Below, in pieces: positions 24,434 through 32,483 of a stretch of 32,483 nucleotides of DNA; the stretch's first letter is position 1, and the number at the start of each line of letters is the position of its first letter. The notes beneath the pieces were generated by a model, which did not search any database, was not told the origin of the DNA, and saw only the letters and a program-made list of their open reading frames with translations. A program made the position numbers and the translations under genes. Source of the stretch: Lachnospiraceae bacterium (GTDB lineage: Bacteria; Bacillota; Clostridia; Lachnospirales; Lachnospiraceae); the NCBI GenBank assembly GCA_030524525.1, contig JAUNGI010000026.1, positions 3,395 through 35,877 of the forward strand, read 5' to 3'.

Positions 24434-26497
24434 ATGATTTTTTCACACGAACATGCAAACGGATTTCAGGGGGACGCTGTGTTCAGCGATACGACGCGGC
24501 AGTTTGTTACGCCCTGCGAACCGGAAATATATGATACCGTTACGCTGCGCATCCGCGTGGGGAAGCAGAACGCGGCGCGGGTCTGGGTGCTGACCGACGA
24601 CGAGACGATTTTGCTGCATTCGGTGAAGCAGGACGCGTATTTTGAGTGGTTTGAGGGAAAGGTGGAGCTGAGCGACACGCAGCTTCACTATTTGTTCCGC
24701 ATCGAGCATCAGGGGAAATATTGGTTTTATGACCAGATGGGGCTTTCGGACGAGCTGCGGGAGGATTGCTGCTTCCGGATCACGCCCGGCTTTCATACGC
24801 CGGACTGGGCAAAGGGCGCGGTGATGTATCAGATCTTCGTCGATCGCTTCTGCAACGGCGATCCCTCGAACGATGTGCAGAACAACGAGTATTTTTATCT
24901 GGGACAGCCGAGCCGGCGCGTGGCGGAATGGCACAGCTATCCGAAGGCGATGGACGTACAGTCCTTTTACGGCGGCGACCTGAAGGGCATTCTGAAACGG
25001 CTCGATTACTTGCAGGATTTGGGCGTCGAGGTGCTGTATCTGAATCCGATCTTTGTGTCCCCGTCCAATCATAAATATGATATTCAGGATTATGATTATA
25101 TCGACCCGCACTACGGCGTAATCGTAAAGGACGAGCGGGAGGGGCTGCCTGCGGGGGACACCTGCAACCGCCATTCCAAGCAGTATGTGACGCGGGTCAC
25201 GAGTCTGGAAAATCTGGAGGCCAGCAACGAATATTTCATTCACTTTGTGGAGGAGGTCCACAAGCGGGGAATGAAGGTGATTTTGGACGGCGTGTTCAAT
25301 CACTGCGGTTCGTTTAATAAATGGCTCGACGAGGAAGGGATCTACGGCGACGCCGAAGGCTTTTCCAAAGGCGCGTACGCCACCGAAGAAAGTCCCTACG
25401 TCTCGTTCTTCGATTTTCACGAGCACAAGTGGCCGGACAACGACAGTTACGACGGCTGGTGGGGACATTCGACGCTGCCGAAGCTCAACTACGAGGCCTC
25501 GCCGAAGCTCTACAACTATATTATGCGCATTGCCCGCAAGTGGGTGTCTCCGCCCTACAATGCGGACGGCTGGCGGCTCGATGTGGCGGCGGACTTGGGG
25601 CACAGCCCCGAATTCAATCATAAATTCTGGCGGGAGTTCCGCGCAAACGTAAAGGCGGCAAATCCGGAGGCGCTCATCCTTGCCGAGCATTACGGCGACG
25701 CGAGCGCATGGCTTCAGGGCGACCAGTGGGACAGCGTAATGAATTACGACGCTTTTATGGAGCCGGTCACTTGGTTCCTGACGGGAATGCAGAAGCACAG
25801 CGACGAGCACCGGCCGGAAATGGAGGGCAACGAGCAGGCGTTTCTCGGGGCGATGCAGCAGTATATGGCGCGCTTTCAGACGCCGTCGCTGTTCGTGGCG
25901 ATGAACGAGCTGTCCAATCACGATCATTCCCGCTTTCTGACCCGGACGAACCGGAAGGTCGGGCGGACCGCCACCGTGGGACCGGAGAAGGCGGACGAGG
26001 GCGTGGACGTGGCGATCATGCGGCAGGCGGTTCTGATGCAAATGACATGGCCCGGAGCGCCCACCGTTTATTACGGCGACGAGGCGGGACTCTGCGGCTG
26101 GACCGATCCGGACAACCGCCGGACCTATCCGTGGGGAAAGGAAAAGCGCGGGCTGATCTCCTATCATAGGGAGCTGATCCGCATTCACAAAAGCTATCAG
26201 GCGCTCCGCACCGGGTCGCTGATGCTGCTGTTTGCGGAGCCGAACGTGCTTGTTTACGCCCGCTTTGACGAGCAGGACGCGCTGATCGCGCTGCTTCACT
26301 GCGGAACGGAGGAACGGACGGTATCGGTTCCGGTATGGAAGCTGGGACTGGAGGCAAACCGGGCGTTCGTGCGGCTGGTTCACACCGACGCGTTCGGCTT
26401 CTGGCCGGATGCGCGCATTTACTACCCGAAGGACGGGCGGATGGAAATTACGCTGCCCGCAAAGAGCGGCACGCTGCTGAAGGACTTTCCGCTGTAG
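24434..26497 (+). CDS. GH13 glycoside hydrolase (neopullulanase/maltogenic amylase type), cytoplasmic
   Basis: The enzyme probably hydrolyses alpha-1,4 (and perhaps alpha-1,6) linkages in imported maltodextrins or cyclodextrins. The 687 residues begin with a beta-rich module of about 120 residues like the N-domain of neopullulanases. The TIM barrel follows, with YQIFVDRFCNGDPSND, the region I block VILDGVFNHCG, the nucleophile Asp383 in DGWRLDVAAD, the acid/base Glu418 in LILAEHYGD and the stabiliser Asp497 in LSNHDHSR. A C-terminal beta domain ends the chain. There is no signal peptide, so it acts in the cytoplasm. The family subtype is inferred from the N-domain and from MYQIFVDRF; product specificity cannot be read. 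It stands alone, with no sugar transporter beside it. Confidence 0.92.
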   Translation: MIFSHEHANGFQGDAVFSDTTRQFVTPCEPEIYDTVTLRIRVGKQNAARVWVLTDDETILLHSVKQDAYFEWFEGKVELSDTQLHYLFRIEHQGKYWFYDQMGLSDELREDCCFRITPGFHTPDWAKGAVMYQIFVDRFCNGDPSNDVQNNEYFYLGQPSRRVAEWHSYPKAMDVQSFYGGDLKGILKRLDYLQDLGVEVLYLNPIFVSPSNHKYDIQDYDYIDPHYGVIVKDEREGLPAGDTCNRHSKQYVTRVTSLENLEASNEYFIHFVEEVHKRGMKVILDGVFNHCGSFNKWLDEEGIYGDAEGFSKGAYATEESPYVSFFDFHEHKWPDNDSYDGWWGHSTLPKLNYEASPKLYNYIMRIARKWVSPPYNADGWRLDVAADLGHSPEFNHKFWREFRANVKAANPEALILAEHYGDASAWLQGDQWDSVMNYDAFMEPVTWFLTGMQKHSDEHRPEMEGNEQAFLGAMQQYMARFQTPSLFVAMNELSNHDHSRFLTRTNRKVGRTATVGPEKADEGVDVAIMRQAVLMQMTWPGAPTVYYGDEAGLCGWTDPDNRRTYPWGKEKRGLISYHRELIRIHKSYQALRTGSLMLLFAEPNVLVYARFDEQDALIALLHCGTEERTVSVPVWKLGLEANRAFVRLVHTDAFGFWPDARIYYPKDGRMEITLPAKSGTLLKDFPL

Positions 26498-26583
26498 CGC
26501 GGAGGATGAATAGATTGAAAAATAGCACTGACGGCAGATGAGAGAACCGCAATGCGGCAAGTCGCTCGGAAATGAGGATCACC

Positions 26584-27222
26584 ATGACGAAAAAAGAAAA
26601 GGAACGGATCGCCGAGATCCTGCGGCGGCTCGACCGGGAATATACGACCGAATACCGCTGCTATCTGAACCACGAAAACGCGTGGCAGCTTTTGATCGCC
26701 ACCATTCTCAGCGCCCAGTGCACCGACGCCAGAGTCAATATTGTCACGGGACCGTTGTTCGCGCATTATCCGACGCCGCAGGCGCTGGCGGAGGCAAGCC
26801 TTGCCGAGGTGGAGGAGGAGATCAAGTCCACGGGCTTTTATCACAATAAGGCGAAGAATATCATCGCCTGCTCCCGCGAGATCGCGGAGCGCTACGGCGG
26901 AGAGGTGCCGTCCGATCTGGAATCGCTCACAAAGCTTCCGGGCGTCGGCAGAAAAACCGCCAACGTAATCCGCGGCAATATTTTTAACGAGCCGAGCGTG
27001 GTGGTCGATACGCATGTGAAGCGCATCTCGAAAAAGCTGGGACTGACGAAAGAGGACGATCCGGAAAAGATCGAGCAGGATCTGATGCGCGTGCTGCCGA
27101 AGGACCATTGGATATTGTTCAACATTCAGATCATCACGCATGGGAGGGGACTTTGTCCCGCCCGCAATCCGCGCTGCGGCGAGTGCTTTCTTGCCGATCT
27201 GTGCAAGGCAAAAACACCTTGA
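26584..27222 (+). CDS. nth: Endonuclease III
   Basis: Endonuclease III removes oxidised pyrimidines from DNA and cleaves the abasic site. The 212 residues have the helix-hairpin-helix LTKLPGVGRKTANVI (the Lys of GRKTA is the catalytic nucleophile), the general-base Asp in VVVDTHVKR, and a C-terminal CX6CX2CX5C iron-sulfur cluster motif (CPARNPRCGECFLADLC). ATG 26584 has GAGG eight bases before it and gives the normal N-terminus; the ATG at 26572 would add four residues. It follows the GH13 gene by 86 bases, with no terminator between them. Confidence 0.96.
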   Translation: MTKKEKERIAEILRRLDREYTTEYRCYLNHENAWQLLIATILSAQCTDARVNIVTGPLFAHYPTPQALAEASLAEVEEEIKSTGFYHNKAKNIIACSREIAERYGGEVPSDLESLTKLPGVGRKTANVIRGNIFNEPSVVVDTHVKRISKKLGLTKEDDPEKIEQDLMRVLPKDHWILFNIQIITHGRGLCPARNPRCGECFLADLCKAKTP

Positions 27223-27275
27223 TTTCTGCGCGCGATTGCACTAATATATAGGGGAAAAACGGTTGTTTGGCTGGG

Positions 27276-27316
27276 AGCGTCGCAAATGACCGCGAAGCTG
27301 TCTTGTCACCGACGCT
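27276..27316 (+). other. Inverted repeat upstream of the small membrane peptide
   Basis: AGCGTCG (27276-27282) and CGACGCT (27310-27316) are perfectly complementary, with a 27-base loop. The 3' arm ends 17 bases before ATG 27334 and just ahead of its ribosome-binding site. No T run follows, so it is not a terminator; a leader structure is possible. Confidence 0.5.
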
Positions 27317-27333
27317 TTGAAATGAGGTGTAAT

Positions 27334-27429
27334 ATGTTTAGCAGAAAGACACAGATCCTGATCGTCAGAATTATTGCGGTCGTGCTGGTGATCGCCATGG
27401 TCGGCACGCTGCTGGCGGCTTTGCTGTAG
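27334..27429 (+). CDS. 31-residue single-span membrane peptide
   Basis: A small frame encodes MFSRKTQILIVRIIAVVLVI followed by AMVGTLLAALL. It has a short basic N-terminus and one hydrophobic segment of about 22 residues. GAGGTG lies nine bases before the ATG, a better signal than most genes here have, and the stop is 16 bases before the ATPase gene. These points support a real gene, probably the first of the ABC operon or a small regulator of it. I do not recognise the family. Confidence 0.6.
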   Translation: MFSRKTQILIVRIIAVVLVIAMVGTLLAALL

Positions 27430-27445
27430 CGAGAGGTAGGAGCGG

Positions 27446-28120
27446 ATGCTGCAGGTAACGGGGATCGCGAAAAATTACGGAAAAAAGACCGTGCTGCGGG
27501 ATATCACGTTTTCCGCCAAGCAGGGGGAATGCGTCGCCATCGCCGGAAAAAACGGCTGCGGCAAATCGACGCTGCTGTCCGTGCTTGCCGGTACGCTGAA
27601 GCCGGGGGCGGGCGAATTCCATGCGTTCGGACAGGATATTTTCCGGAATCCGAAGGAGCGGGAGCGGCTGATCGGTTATGTGCCGCAGGAAAATCCGCTG
27701 ATCCCGGAGCTGACGGCAAAGGACAATCTGCGGCTGTGGTACTGCAGCAGCCGGTACGATATGAAGGAGGAGCTGGAAAACGGCGTGCTTGCCATGCTGG
27801 GCATTCCGGAGTTTCTGGACGTAAAGGTGTCCGCCATGTCCGGCGGCATGAAAAAGCGCCTTTCGATCGGCTGCGCGGTGGCAAACGATCCGCCGATCCT
27901 GATCCTCGACGAGCCGAGCGCGGCGCTGGATCTGGTGTGCAAGGACGCCATCCGGCAGTATCTGCTGACGTATAAGGAACGGAAAGGAATCGTACTCATT
28001 ACGACGCACGACGAAGACGAGCTGCGTCTTTGCGATCGTCTGCTTGTGATGAAGGACGGTGTGCTGACGGAAGCGGAGCCTGCGACGCATGGAGAAGCGC
28101 TTCTGGCTTTAATTCGATAG
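27446..28120 (+). CDS. ABC transporter ATP-binding protein
   Basis: The 224-residue ATPase has Walker A GKNGCGKST, Q-loop YVPQENPLI, signature AMSGGMKKRLSIG, Walker B PILILDEPSAALD and H-loop ITTHDEDE. The sequence is closest in style to the ABC-2 export ATPases (CcmA/NatA-like), which pair with separate permeases. The two permease genes lie further down the same strand, after an anchored protein, with no transporter genes between. AGGTAGGAG precedes the ATG. The substrate is unknown. Confidence 0.93.
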   Translation: MLQVTGIAKNYGKKTVLRDITFSAKQGECVAIAGKNGCGKSTLLSVLAGTLKPGAGEFHAFGQDIFRNPKERERLIGYVPQENPLIPELTAKDNLRLWYCSSRYDMKEELENGVLAMLGIPEFLDVKVSAMSGGMKKRLSIGCAVANDPPILILDEPSAALDLVCKDAIRQYLLTYKERKGIVLITTHDEDELRLCDRLLVMKDGVLTEAEPATHGEALLALIR

Positions 28121-28129
28121 GAAAGGAAC

Positions 28130-28164
28130 CAGCGAAGCTGCGACGGGACGTTGCCGCTTCGCTG
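28130..28164 (+). other. Perfect 9-bp inverted repeat before the anchored accessory gene
   Basis: CAGCGAAGC (28130-28138) and GCTTCGCTG (28156-28164) are fully complementary, with a 17-base loop. The ATG at 28175 lies ten bases after the 3' arm, and no Shine-Dalgarno sequence is present between them, so the fold may limit or shape translation of the gene. No T run follows. Confidence 0.55.
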
Positions 28165-28174
28165 AATTTGTAGT

Positions 28175-29743
28175 ATGAGCGATTGGATATCCCGCCCGCC
28201 CTTTGACGAACAGGGACGCGCGGGCGGTGCGATTCCCGAACGGAGGAAGAAACGGCGGTTTTGGCTCTGGCTGCTGCCGCCGGTGCTGTGCGCGGTTTTT
28301 GCGGGGGGCTTTTGGGCTTATCGGCATTTTTCCCGAACGCCGCAGGAGCTTTGCACCTATGCCATGATGAACGCGTTCTCCTACGGCGTGGGCTATGATA
28401 CGCCGGTGGGCTCCGCGATGGAGCTGCGCGGGCTGGCGGAGCGGGTGCAGACCGGGCGGGTTCGGCTCGACTGGGACCTGCAGCTTGAGGGAACCAATCT
28501 GGAATGGAAGGATACCCCGCTGGCGGAGCTTACGGACGTGGAGAAGCTGCCCGATCCGGCGCTGCTTTCGGGAGTCGGGGTCCGCATGGAGACCGGGATC
28601 TTTCGTGACGAGGCGGTACGGCACCGTTTGTACGTGAGCTACGGCGCGCTTCGGTTTCAGCTCTTGGAGCTGTTTGCGTCCAAAGAACGGCTGGCGCTGG
28701 CGGTGCCGGAGCTTTCGGACGACGTGCTGACCGTGTCGCCGGAGGAGCTGCTCCGCGACTGGGAGCGGCTGCCTCAGTGGGAATGGCTGGACGATTCGCT
28801 TCGCGAAAGCGTTTGGGACGGACTGGAGCTTGCGGAGCGGGGCGTGGCTTCCCTGCGGGAGCGGCTGAACGCCGGGAAACAGGTGTTTTACACCTTTTAT
28901 GATACCACCGGAGAATTTTTGGAGGAGCTGCTTTCCTCCTTCTCCTATGAAAAGCTCGCAAAGGAGGAGGACGACGCGACGCGGCGGCTGTATGTGGGCG
29001 GAGAGAAGCAGCTTTGTCAGGGCTATGTCATGACCGTTGACGGAGCGCGGCTTGCCGAAAGCGTGGGGCAGGCGTTCGGGCTTCCGACGGACGGCTTCCG
29101 GCTGGAGGGAGAGGACGGCGGAGAGATCGTCTTTCGGCTGTACCTGACCAAAAAGGCGGAGCTTGCGTCGCTTAGCGGAAGCTGTCGGCTTTGGCTCGGA
29201 GACGTCTGCCTGCCGATCCGCGTGGCGGCGGATTTTTCCGGAAAGGCGAATGCAGCGGACAGCTTTTTGCTGACGGTCGCCGTGGGAGAACGGGAGGAAG
29301 CCGTTTTCACCTTCGAAAAGAAGGCGGAGCGGGACGGAAACGACGTAAACACCCGCCTTGGGGCGGAGCTGCGGCTTGCCGAAAACGTTTGGAGCGTGAA
29401 CGGAACCTATGCGCTTACCGACGGAGGCAGCCGTCTGGATGCGGAATTCGCCCTGCAGGAGAACGCCGAAGCAAAGGGAAGTCTTTCGTTTACCGGCGTA
29501 TGTACTCCGGAGGAGGACGCGTGGAAGCTTTCCCTGCGAAAGCTCCGTTTCGCCGACGCCGAGGGGAATTATCTGAGCGTCAATACGACGCTTCAGGCGC
29601 TGTCGCTTGCGGAAGCGCCGCAGCCGCCGGAGGGAACGGCGCACGAGCTGTTCTCGATGACGTCGGACGAATGGGAGCAGATCAGGAAAGAGCTCTTGGA
29701 TAATATAGAAAAATATGTGGAGCTGTTTAAGACGCTGTTTTAG
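28175..29743 (+). CDS. Single-span membrane protein with large outer domain, ABC locus accessory
   Basis: The 522-residue protein has a proline- and arginine-rich cytoplasmic N-terminus, one membrane segment (about 29-48, FWLWLLPPVLCAVFAGGFW) and about 470 residues outside. The outer part alternates helices (LLRDWERLPQWEWLDDSLRE) and extended beta-strand blocks (LRLAENVWSVNGTYALTDGG, NAEAKGSLSFTG), like repeats of a lipid- or polymer-handling barrel. It contains no enzyme motif I can name. The gene sits between the ATPase and the two permeases, 17 bases before the first permease, so it probably belongs to the transport complex. ATG 28175 has no clear ribosome-binding site, and a hairpin lies just ahead of it. 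Confidence 0.75.
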   Translation: MSDWISRPPFDEQGRAGGAIPERRKKRRFWLWLLPPVLCAVFAGGFWAYRHFSRTPQELCTYAMMNAFSYGVGYDTPVGSAMELRGLAERVQTGRVRLDWDLQLEGTNLEWKDTPLAELTDVEKLPDPALLSGVGVRMETGIFRDEAVRHRLYVSYGALRFQLLELFASKERLALAVPELSDDVLTVSPEELLRDWERLPQWEWLDDSLRESVWDGLELAERGVASLRERLNAGKQVFYTFYDTTGEFLEELLSSFSYEKLAKEEDDATRRLYVGGEKQLCQGYVMTVDGARLAESVGQAFGLPTDGFRLEGEDGGEIVFRLYLTKKAELASLSGSCRLWLGDVCLPIRVAADFSGKANAADSFLLTVAVGEREEAVFTFEKKAERDGNDVNTRLGAELRLAENVWSVNGTYALTDGGSRLDAEFALQENAEAKGSLSFTGVCTPEEDAWKLSLRKLRFADAEGNYLSVNTTLQALSLAEAPQPPEGTAHELFSMTSDEWEQIRKELLDNIEKYVELFKTLF

Positions 29744-29760
29744 GAAAGGAGGAGAGCGAG

Positions 29761-31011
29761 ATGGAATTGTCCCGGATGCTGCGGAAAATCGAACGGAAGC
29801 GCGCCATGCGGATACTGCCGCAGTACTTTCTCGGAACCCTCGCTCTGTCTTTGCTGATCGCGCTTCTCGCGCTTTGCGGAACGCTTGCGGGCAGGAAGGA
29901 GGCCGATCAGAGCAAAGCCGTCATTGCGCTTGTGCTGAACGACAACGTGGAGCTTTCCACGCTCGGCATGGAGATTCTTGACAACGCCAAAAGCACCTCC
30001 GCGCTTTGCAGCTTTTCCGTGGTAAGCGAGGAAGAGGCGATGGCGGGCATGTCTGACGGAACGTACAACGGCGCGGTGGTTTTTCCGGATCGCTTTGTCA
30101 ACGACGTGACCTCGGAGGACGGCGCGACGGCGCAGGTCTATGTTCCCGAATTCGGCAACTCGTTCAACGATTCGATCCTTCGGGGGCTGGCGGACGCGGG
30201 CGGCATACTTTTGGCTTCGGCGGAGACTGCGTTTACCGGCGTGCGGAGCTACTGCATTCTGTACGACGCGGAAAAAACCGTCCGCAGCCGGCTTGTGGAC
30301 GAGGTCAGCGCGCTGATCGCCGAATATACGCTGTCGCGGGAGGAGGTTTTTCTGAAGGATACGGCTTCGGGAACCGGAGCCACCACCGCGGTGCAGTATT
30401 ATTTCTGCGCGGCGATCGTGCTTTTGCTGCTGCTTGGCGGCATTTCCTGCGGCCCGCTCTTAAAGGGCGATACAAAAGCTTATCGCGATCAGCTGATGCA
30501 CCACCGGATCGGACCGGTGCGGCAGCTTTGGGCGAAATATCTTGCGGTGCTTGCGCTGTTCGGAGTTTTGTACGCGCTTATTTTCGCGGCACTGGGCTGC
30601 TTCCTGCTTGCCGCTCCGAAGCTGTTCGCGTCGCTGTTTCAGCTTCAAAGCCTCCGGGAGCTGCTGGTGTGGTTCCTGTCCGGCCTGCCGGGGCTTCTGC
30701 TCGCCGCCGCCATCGTGGTTTTTGTCTACGCGTTCGCGGCAAACCAGATCGGGGGCATTCTGCTGCTGTTTCTTGTGAGCATCCTGATGGGCTATGCGTC
30801 GGGCTGTCTTGCGCCGTCGGCGTTTCTGCCGAGCACGCTGCGTGAGATCGGGGAGGCGCTGCCCACCGCGGTCATGTTTTCCATGCTTCGAAACGGCGCG
30901 CGGGGGACGGTATCGTGGGAGCTGCTGCTTCTGACGGGCGTACATATCGTGTTCTGGCTGGGGCTTTCGTGCGGCGTAACGAAGCTCAAGACGGCGTGGG
31001 ACGCGCGCTGA
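29761..31011 (+). CDS. ABC-2 type transporter permease 1
   Basis: The 416-residue membrane protein has the ABC-2 membrane-3 layout: a first segment (about 21-43), an outer domain of about 165 residues with the typical DGTYNGAVVFPDRFVNDV pattern, then five further segments from about residue 210. AGGAGG precedes the ATG. It is most probably half of a permease dimer with the gene that follows, driven by the ATPase at 27446. The substrate is not recognisable. Confidence 0.88.
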   Translation: MELSRMLRKIERKRAMRILPQYFLGTLALSLLIALLALCGTLAGRKEADQSKAVIALVLNDNVELSTLGMEILDNAKSTSALCSFSVVSEEEAMAGMSDGTYNGAVVFPDRFVNDVTSEDGATAQVYVPEFGNSFNDSILRGLADAGGILLASAETAFTGVRSYCILYDAEKTVRSRLVDEVSALIAEYTLSREEVFLKDTASGTGATTAVQYYFCAAIVLLLLLGGISCGPLLKGDTKAYRDQLMHHRIGPVRQLWAKYLAVLALFGVLYALIFAALGCFLLAAPKLFASLFQLQSLRELLVWFLSGLPGLLLAAAIVVFVYAFAANQIGGILLLFLVSILMGYASGCLAPSAFLPSTLREIGEALPTAVMFSMLRNGARGTVSWELLLLTGVHIVFWLGLSCGVTKLKTAWDAR

Positions 31012-31061
31012 CCGTTTCCCGAAGGGAAAGTTGAAGAAGAAATTTGAGAAAGGGGACCGCG

Positions 31062-32228
31062 ATGAAACGGTTGGGGATCTGGCTCCTTTTTATGAGCAAA
31101 CGGCTTTTGAAGCGGCCGTCCTTTGTAATTATCCTCTGTTTGCTTCCATGCCTGCTGTTTTCCTATCGGTATCTCATCTCCGAGGAATCCGGCGCGGTGC
31201 GCGTGGGGCTGTGCTTCGAGGATGCGGAGGCGGAGCTTTCCGGAGAGCTGCGGGAGGCGCTGCTTGCAAACGATATCTTTGCGGAATTTTATGTGTGCCA
31301 AGAGGCGGAGGAGCTGTATCTGGACGTTGCCGCAGGCAGGGCGGAGTGCGGCTATGTGTTTCCGGCGGATCTGCCGGAGCGCTTTCTGGAAAGAGACTGG
31401 GAGGCGGCGGTCACGCTTGTTGTTTCCGACAACAGCCGCTATGCGGATTATATCAGCGAGGCGGTCTATGCCCGCTTGTTCTTCTTTCTGGCAGACGAAC
31501 TGGTCACGGATTACCTTGCGACGCACGCGGACTTTGGCGGCGGCAGGGAGGAGATCGAGGCGTTTATCGCCGAGCGCTACCGGGAGGCGTCGTCCGCCGA
31601 TTCGATCTTTGTCTTTCACTATGTTGACGGGACCACCGGGGAGATCCAGCCGCAGAAGGGCGCGGACGACGTGGATCACAATTATCTGACCAAGCCGATC
31701 CGCGGAACCGTCGCGCTGTTTGTGCTGCTTGCGGGGCTCGCGGGACTGGTCTTCTGGTTTCAGGACGAGCGGGAGGGGCGTTTTGCGGCGTTTGCTTACT
31801 ATAAGCGTCCGCTGCTTTCGCTCGGCTCTTTGCTGCTGCCGGCGCTGCTTGGGGGCGTGGTGGGCTTTTTCTGTCTGGAGCTGTCCGGCATAGCCGCCGG
31901 GTTCTGGCGGGAGCTTGCCGCCATGCTTTTGTACTGCCTTCTGGTGACGGCGTTCTGCAACCTGCTGCGCCTGCTGATCCCGTCGGTCAACGCGGTTTGC
32001 GCAATGATTCCGATCCTGTCCGTTGCAAGCTATTTGTGCTGCCCGGTCATTATGGATATTACGACGTTTTTGCCGGCGCTCGCCTATATTCGTCCGATCC
32101 TTGTTGTGGATTATTATTTGGAGGCGTTTTTGCAGCCCGCGGAGTTTTGGAAGCTGGCGGCAGCCGTACTGCTGCTGCCGGTCACGGTTGCGTTCGACTG
32201 GTGGAAGCAGACCCGGGCGAGACGCTGA
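31062..32228 (+). CDS. ABC-2 type transporter permease 2
   Basis: The 388-residue membrane protein has the same layout as the preceding permease: one segment (about 20-38), an outer domain of about 165 residues (AAGRAECGYVFPADLPERFL and following), and five or six further segments from about residue 215, after DHNYLTKPIRGTVALFVLL. ATG 31062 is preceded by AAAGGGG; an earlier ATG at 31044 would add six residues and lacks a better site. The two permeases are diverged paralogues and would form a heterodimer. The gene ends about 75 bases before a large palindrome; no terminator with a T run is visible. Confidence 0.87.
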   Translation: MKRLGIWLLFMSKRLLKRPSFVIILCLLPCLLFSYRYLISEESGAVRVGLCFEDAEAELSGELREALLANDIFAEFYVCQEAEELYLDVAAGRAECGYVFPADLPERFLERDWEAAVTLVVSDNSRYADYISEAVYARLFFFLADELVTDYLATHADFGGGREEIEAFIAERYREASSADSIFVFHYVDGTTGEIQPQKGADDVDHNYLTKPIRGTVALFVLLAGLAGLVFWFQDEREGRFAAFAYYKRPLLSLGSLLLPALLGGVVGFFCLELSGIAAGFWRELAAMLLYCLLVTAFCNLLRLLIPSVNAVCAMIPILSVASYLCCPVIMDITTFLPALAYIRPILVVDYYLEAFLQPAEFWKLAAAVLLLPVTVAFDWWKQTRARR

Positions 32229-32302
32229 AACCGCTTGGCCCGCGAAAAGTAATAGACAGCCTCCCCGGAAATGTGATACTATGAACGCATAGCGACGAGC
32301 GC

Positions 32303-32368
32303 AGCCGCAAGCCCCAACGCCGGGGCGTGACTGCTTGCAGTCAAAGCGAGGCGTTGGGGCTTGCGGCT
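32303..32368. repeat. Perfect 19-bp palindrome with inner hairpin, near the right edge
   Basis: AGCCGCAAGCCCCAACGCC (32303-32321) is exactly complementary to 32350-32368. The 28-base loop contains a further GACTGC/GCAGTC stem. Sequence on both sides (for example CATAGC before and GCTATG after) adds alternative pairing. There is no T run. From 32229 to 32483 I see no gene; the remainder is G+C rich and rich in short inverted repeats, which suggests a repetitive extragenic element. Confidence 0.85.
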
Positions 32369-32483
32369 ATGTGAGTGCAACGAACAGCGAGGAAAACCGA
32401 AGGTTTTGCGAGCGGAGCGCGTCGCGTAGGGGTGCGTAGCGCGCCGCGCCGGAGGGTGGGTAACTCGTTCCGAATCTTGGGGA

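Overview
The window looks like the chromosome of an endospore-forming member of the Firmicutes (class Clostridia). The order spoVT - hup - rqcP (yabO) - yabP - yabQ - divIC - spoIIE - tilS - hpt - ftsH is the classic spore-former block. Codon use is G+C rich over most of the window. Genus and species cannot be read from the sequence. The left edge looks like a contig end, because its first 55 bases recur exactly at 4890-4944, and a large palindrome lies near the right edge.

Layout. (1) 1-2240: thiD, which has lost its start codon, then thiC and a terminator: synthesis of the pyrimidine half of thiamine. (2) 2245-6313: a more A+T-rich accessory segment with a secreted caspase-like (clan CD) peptidase carrying a ricin-like domain, a translationally coupled lipoprotein, a 13-G run joined to an orphan gene end, and a lipoprotein serpin. 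(3) 6439-11389: one operon with a near-consensus promoter. It encodes a small secreted protein of unknown family, two tandem membrane-anchored paralogues and a MacB-type ATPase-permease fusion. (4) 11395-15895: a DegV protein (minus), metY, an HD hydrolase and a methyltransferase (minus). (5) 15981-24053: the sporulation, cell division and RNA/protein maintenance block, with candidate sigma-G, sigma-E and Spo0A-type control sites. (6) 24054-24433: a gap with two terminators, a possible short RNA and a promoter closely followed by a terminator. (7) 24434-27222: a cytoplasmic GH13 amylase-type enzyme and endonuclease III. (8) 27334-32228: a 31-residue membrane peptide and an ABC-2 export locus (ATPase, anchored accessory protein, two permeases).

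The most interesting reading is the peptidase/serpin pair. Without gaps, the serpin's reactive loop aligns to inhibitory serpins with Asp380-Ser381 at P1-P1'. Asp at P1 is what the caspase-inhibiting serpin CrmA uses, and the neighbouring secreted enzyme has the His-Gly plus Cys arrangement of caspase-like peptidases, 49 residues apart. This suggests a cell-surface peptidase and its cognate cross-class inhibitor. The caveat is that the poly-G run and the 55-base repeat lie between the two, so the junction must be confirmed. Other points are a dispersed structured repeat whose copies differ by compensatory changes, a SpoIIE without its membrane domain, and the duplicated-paralogue export operon.
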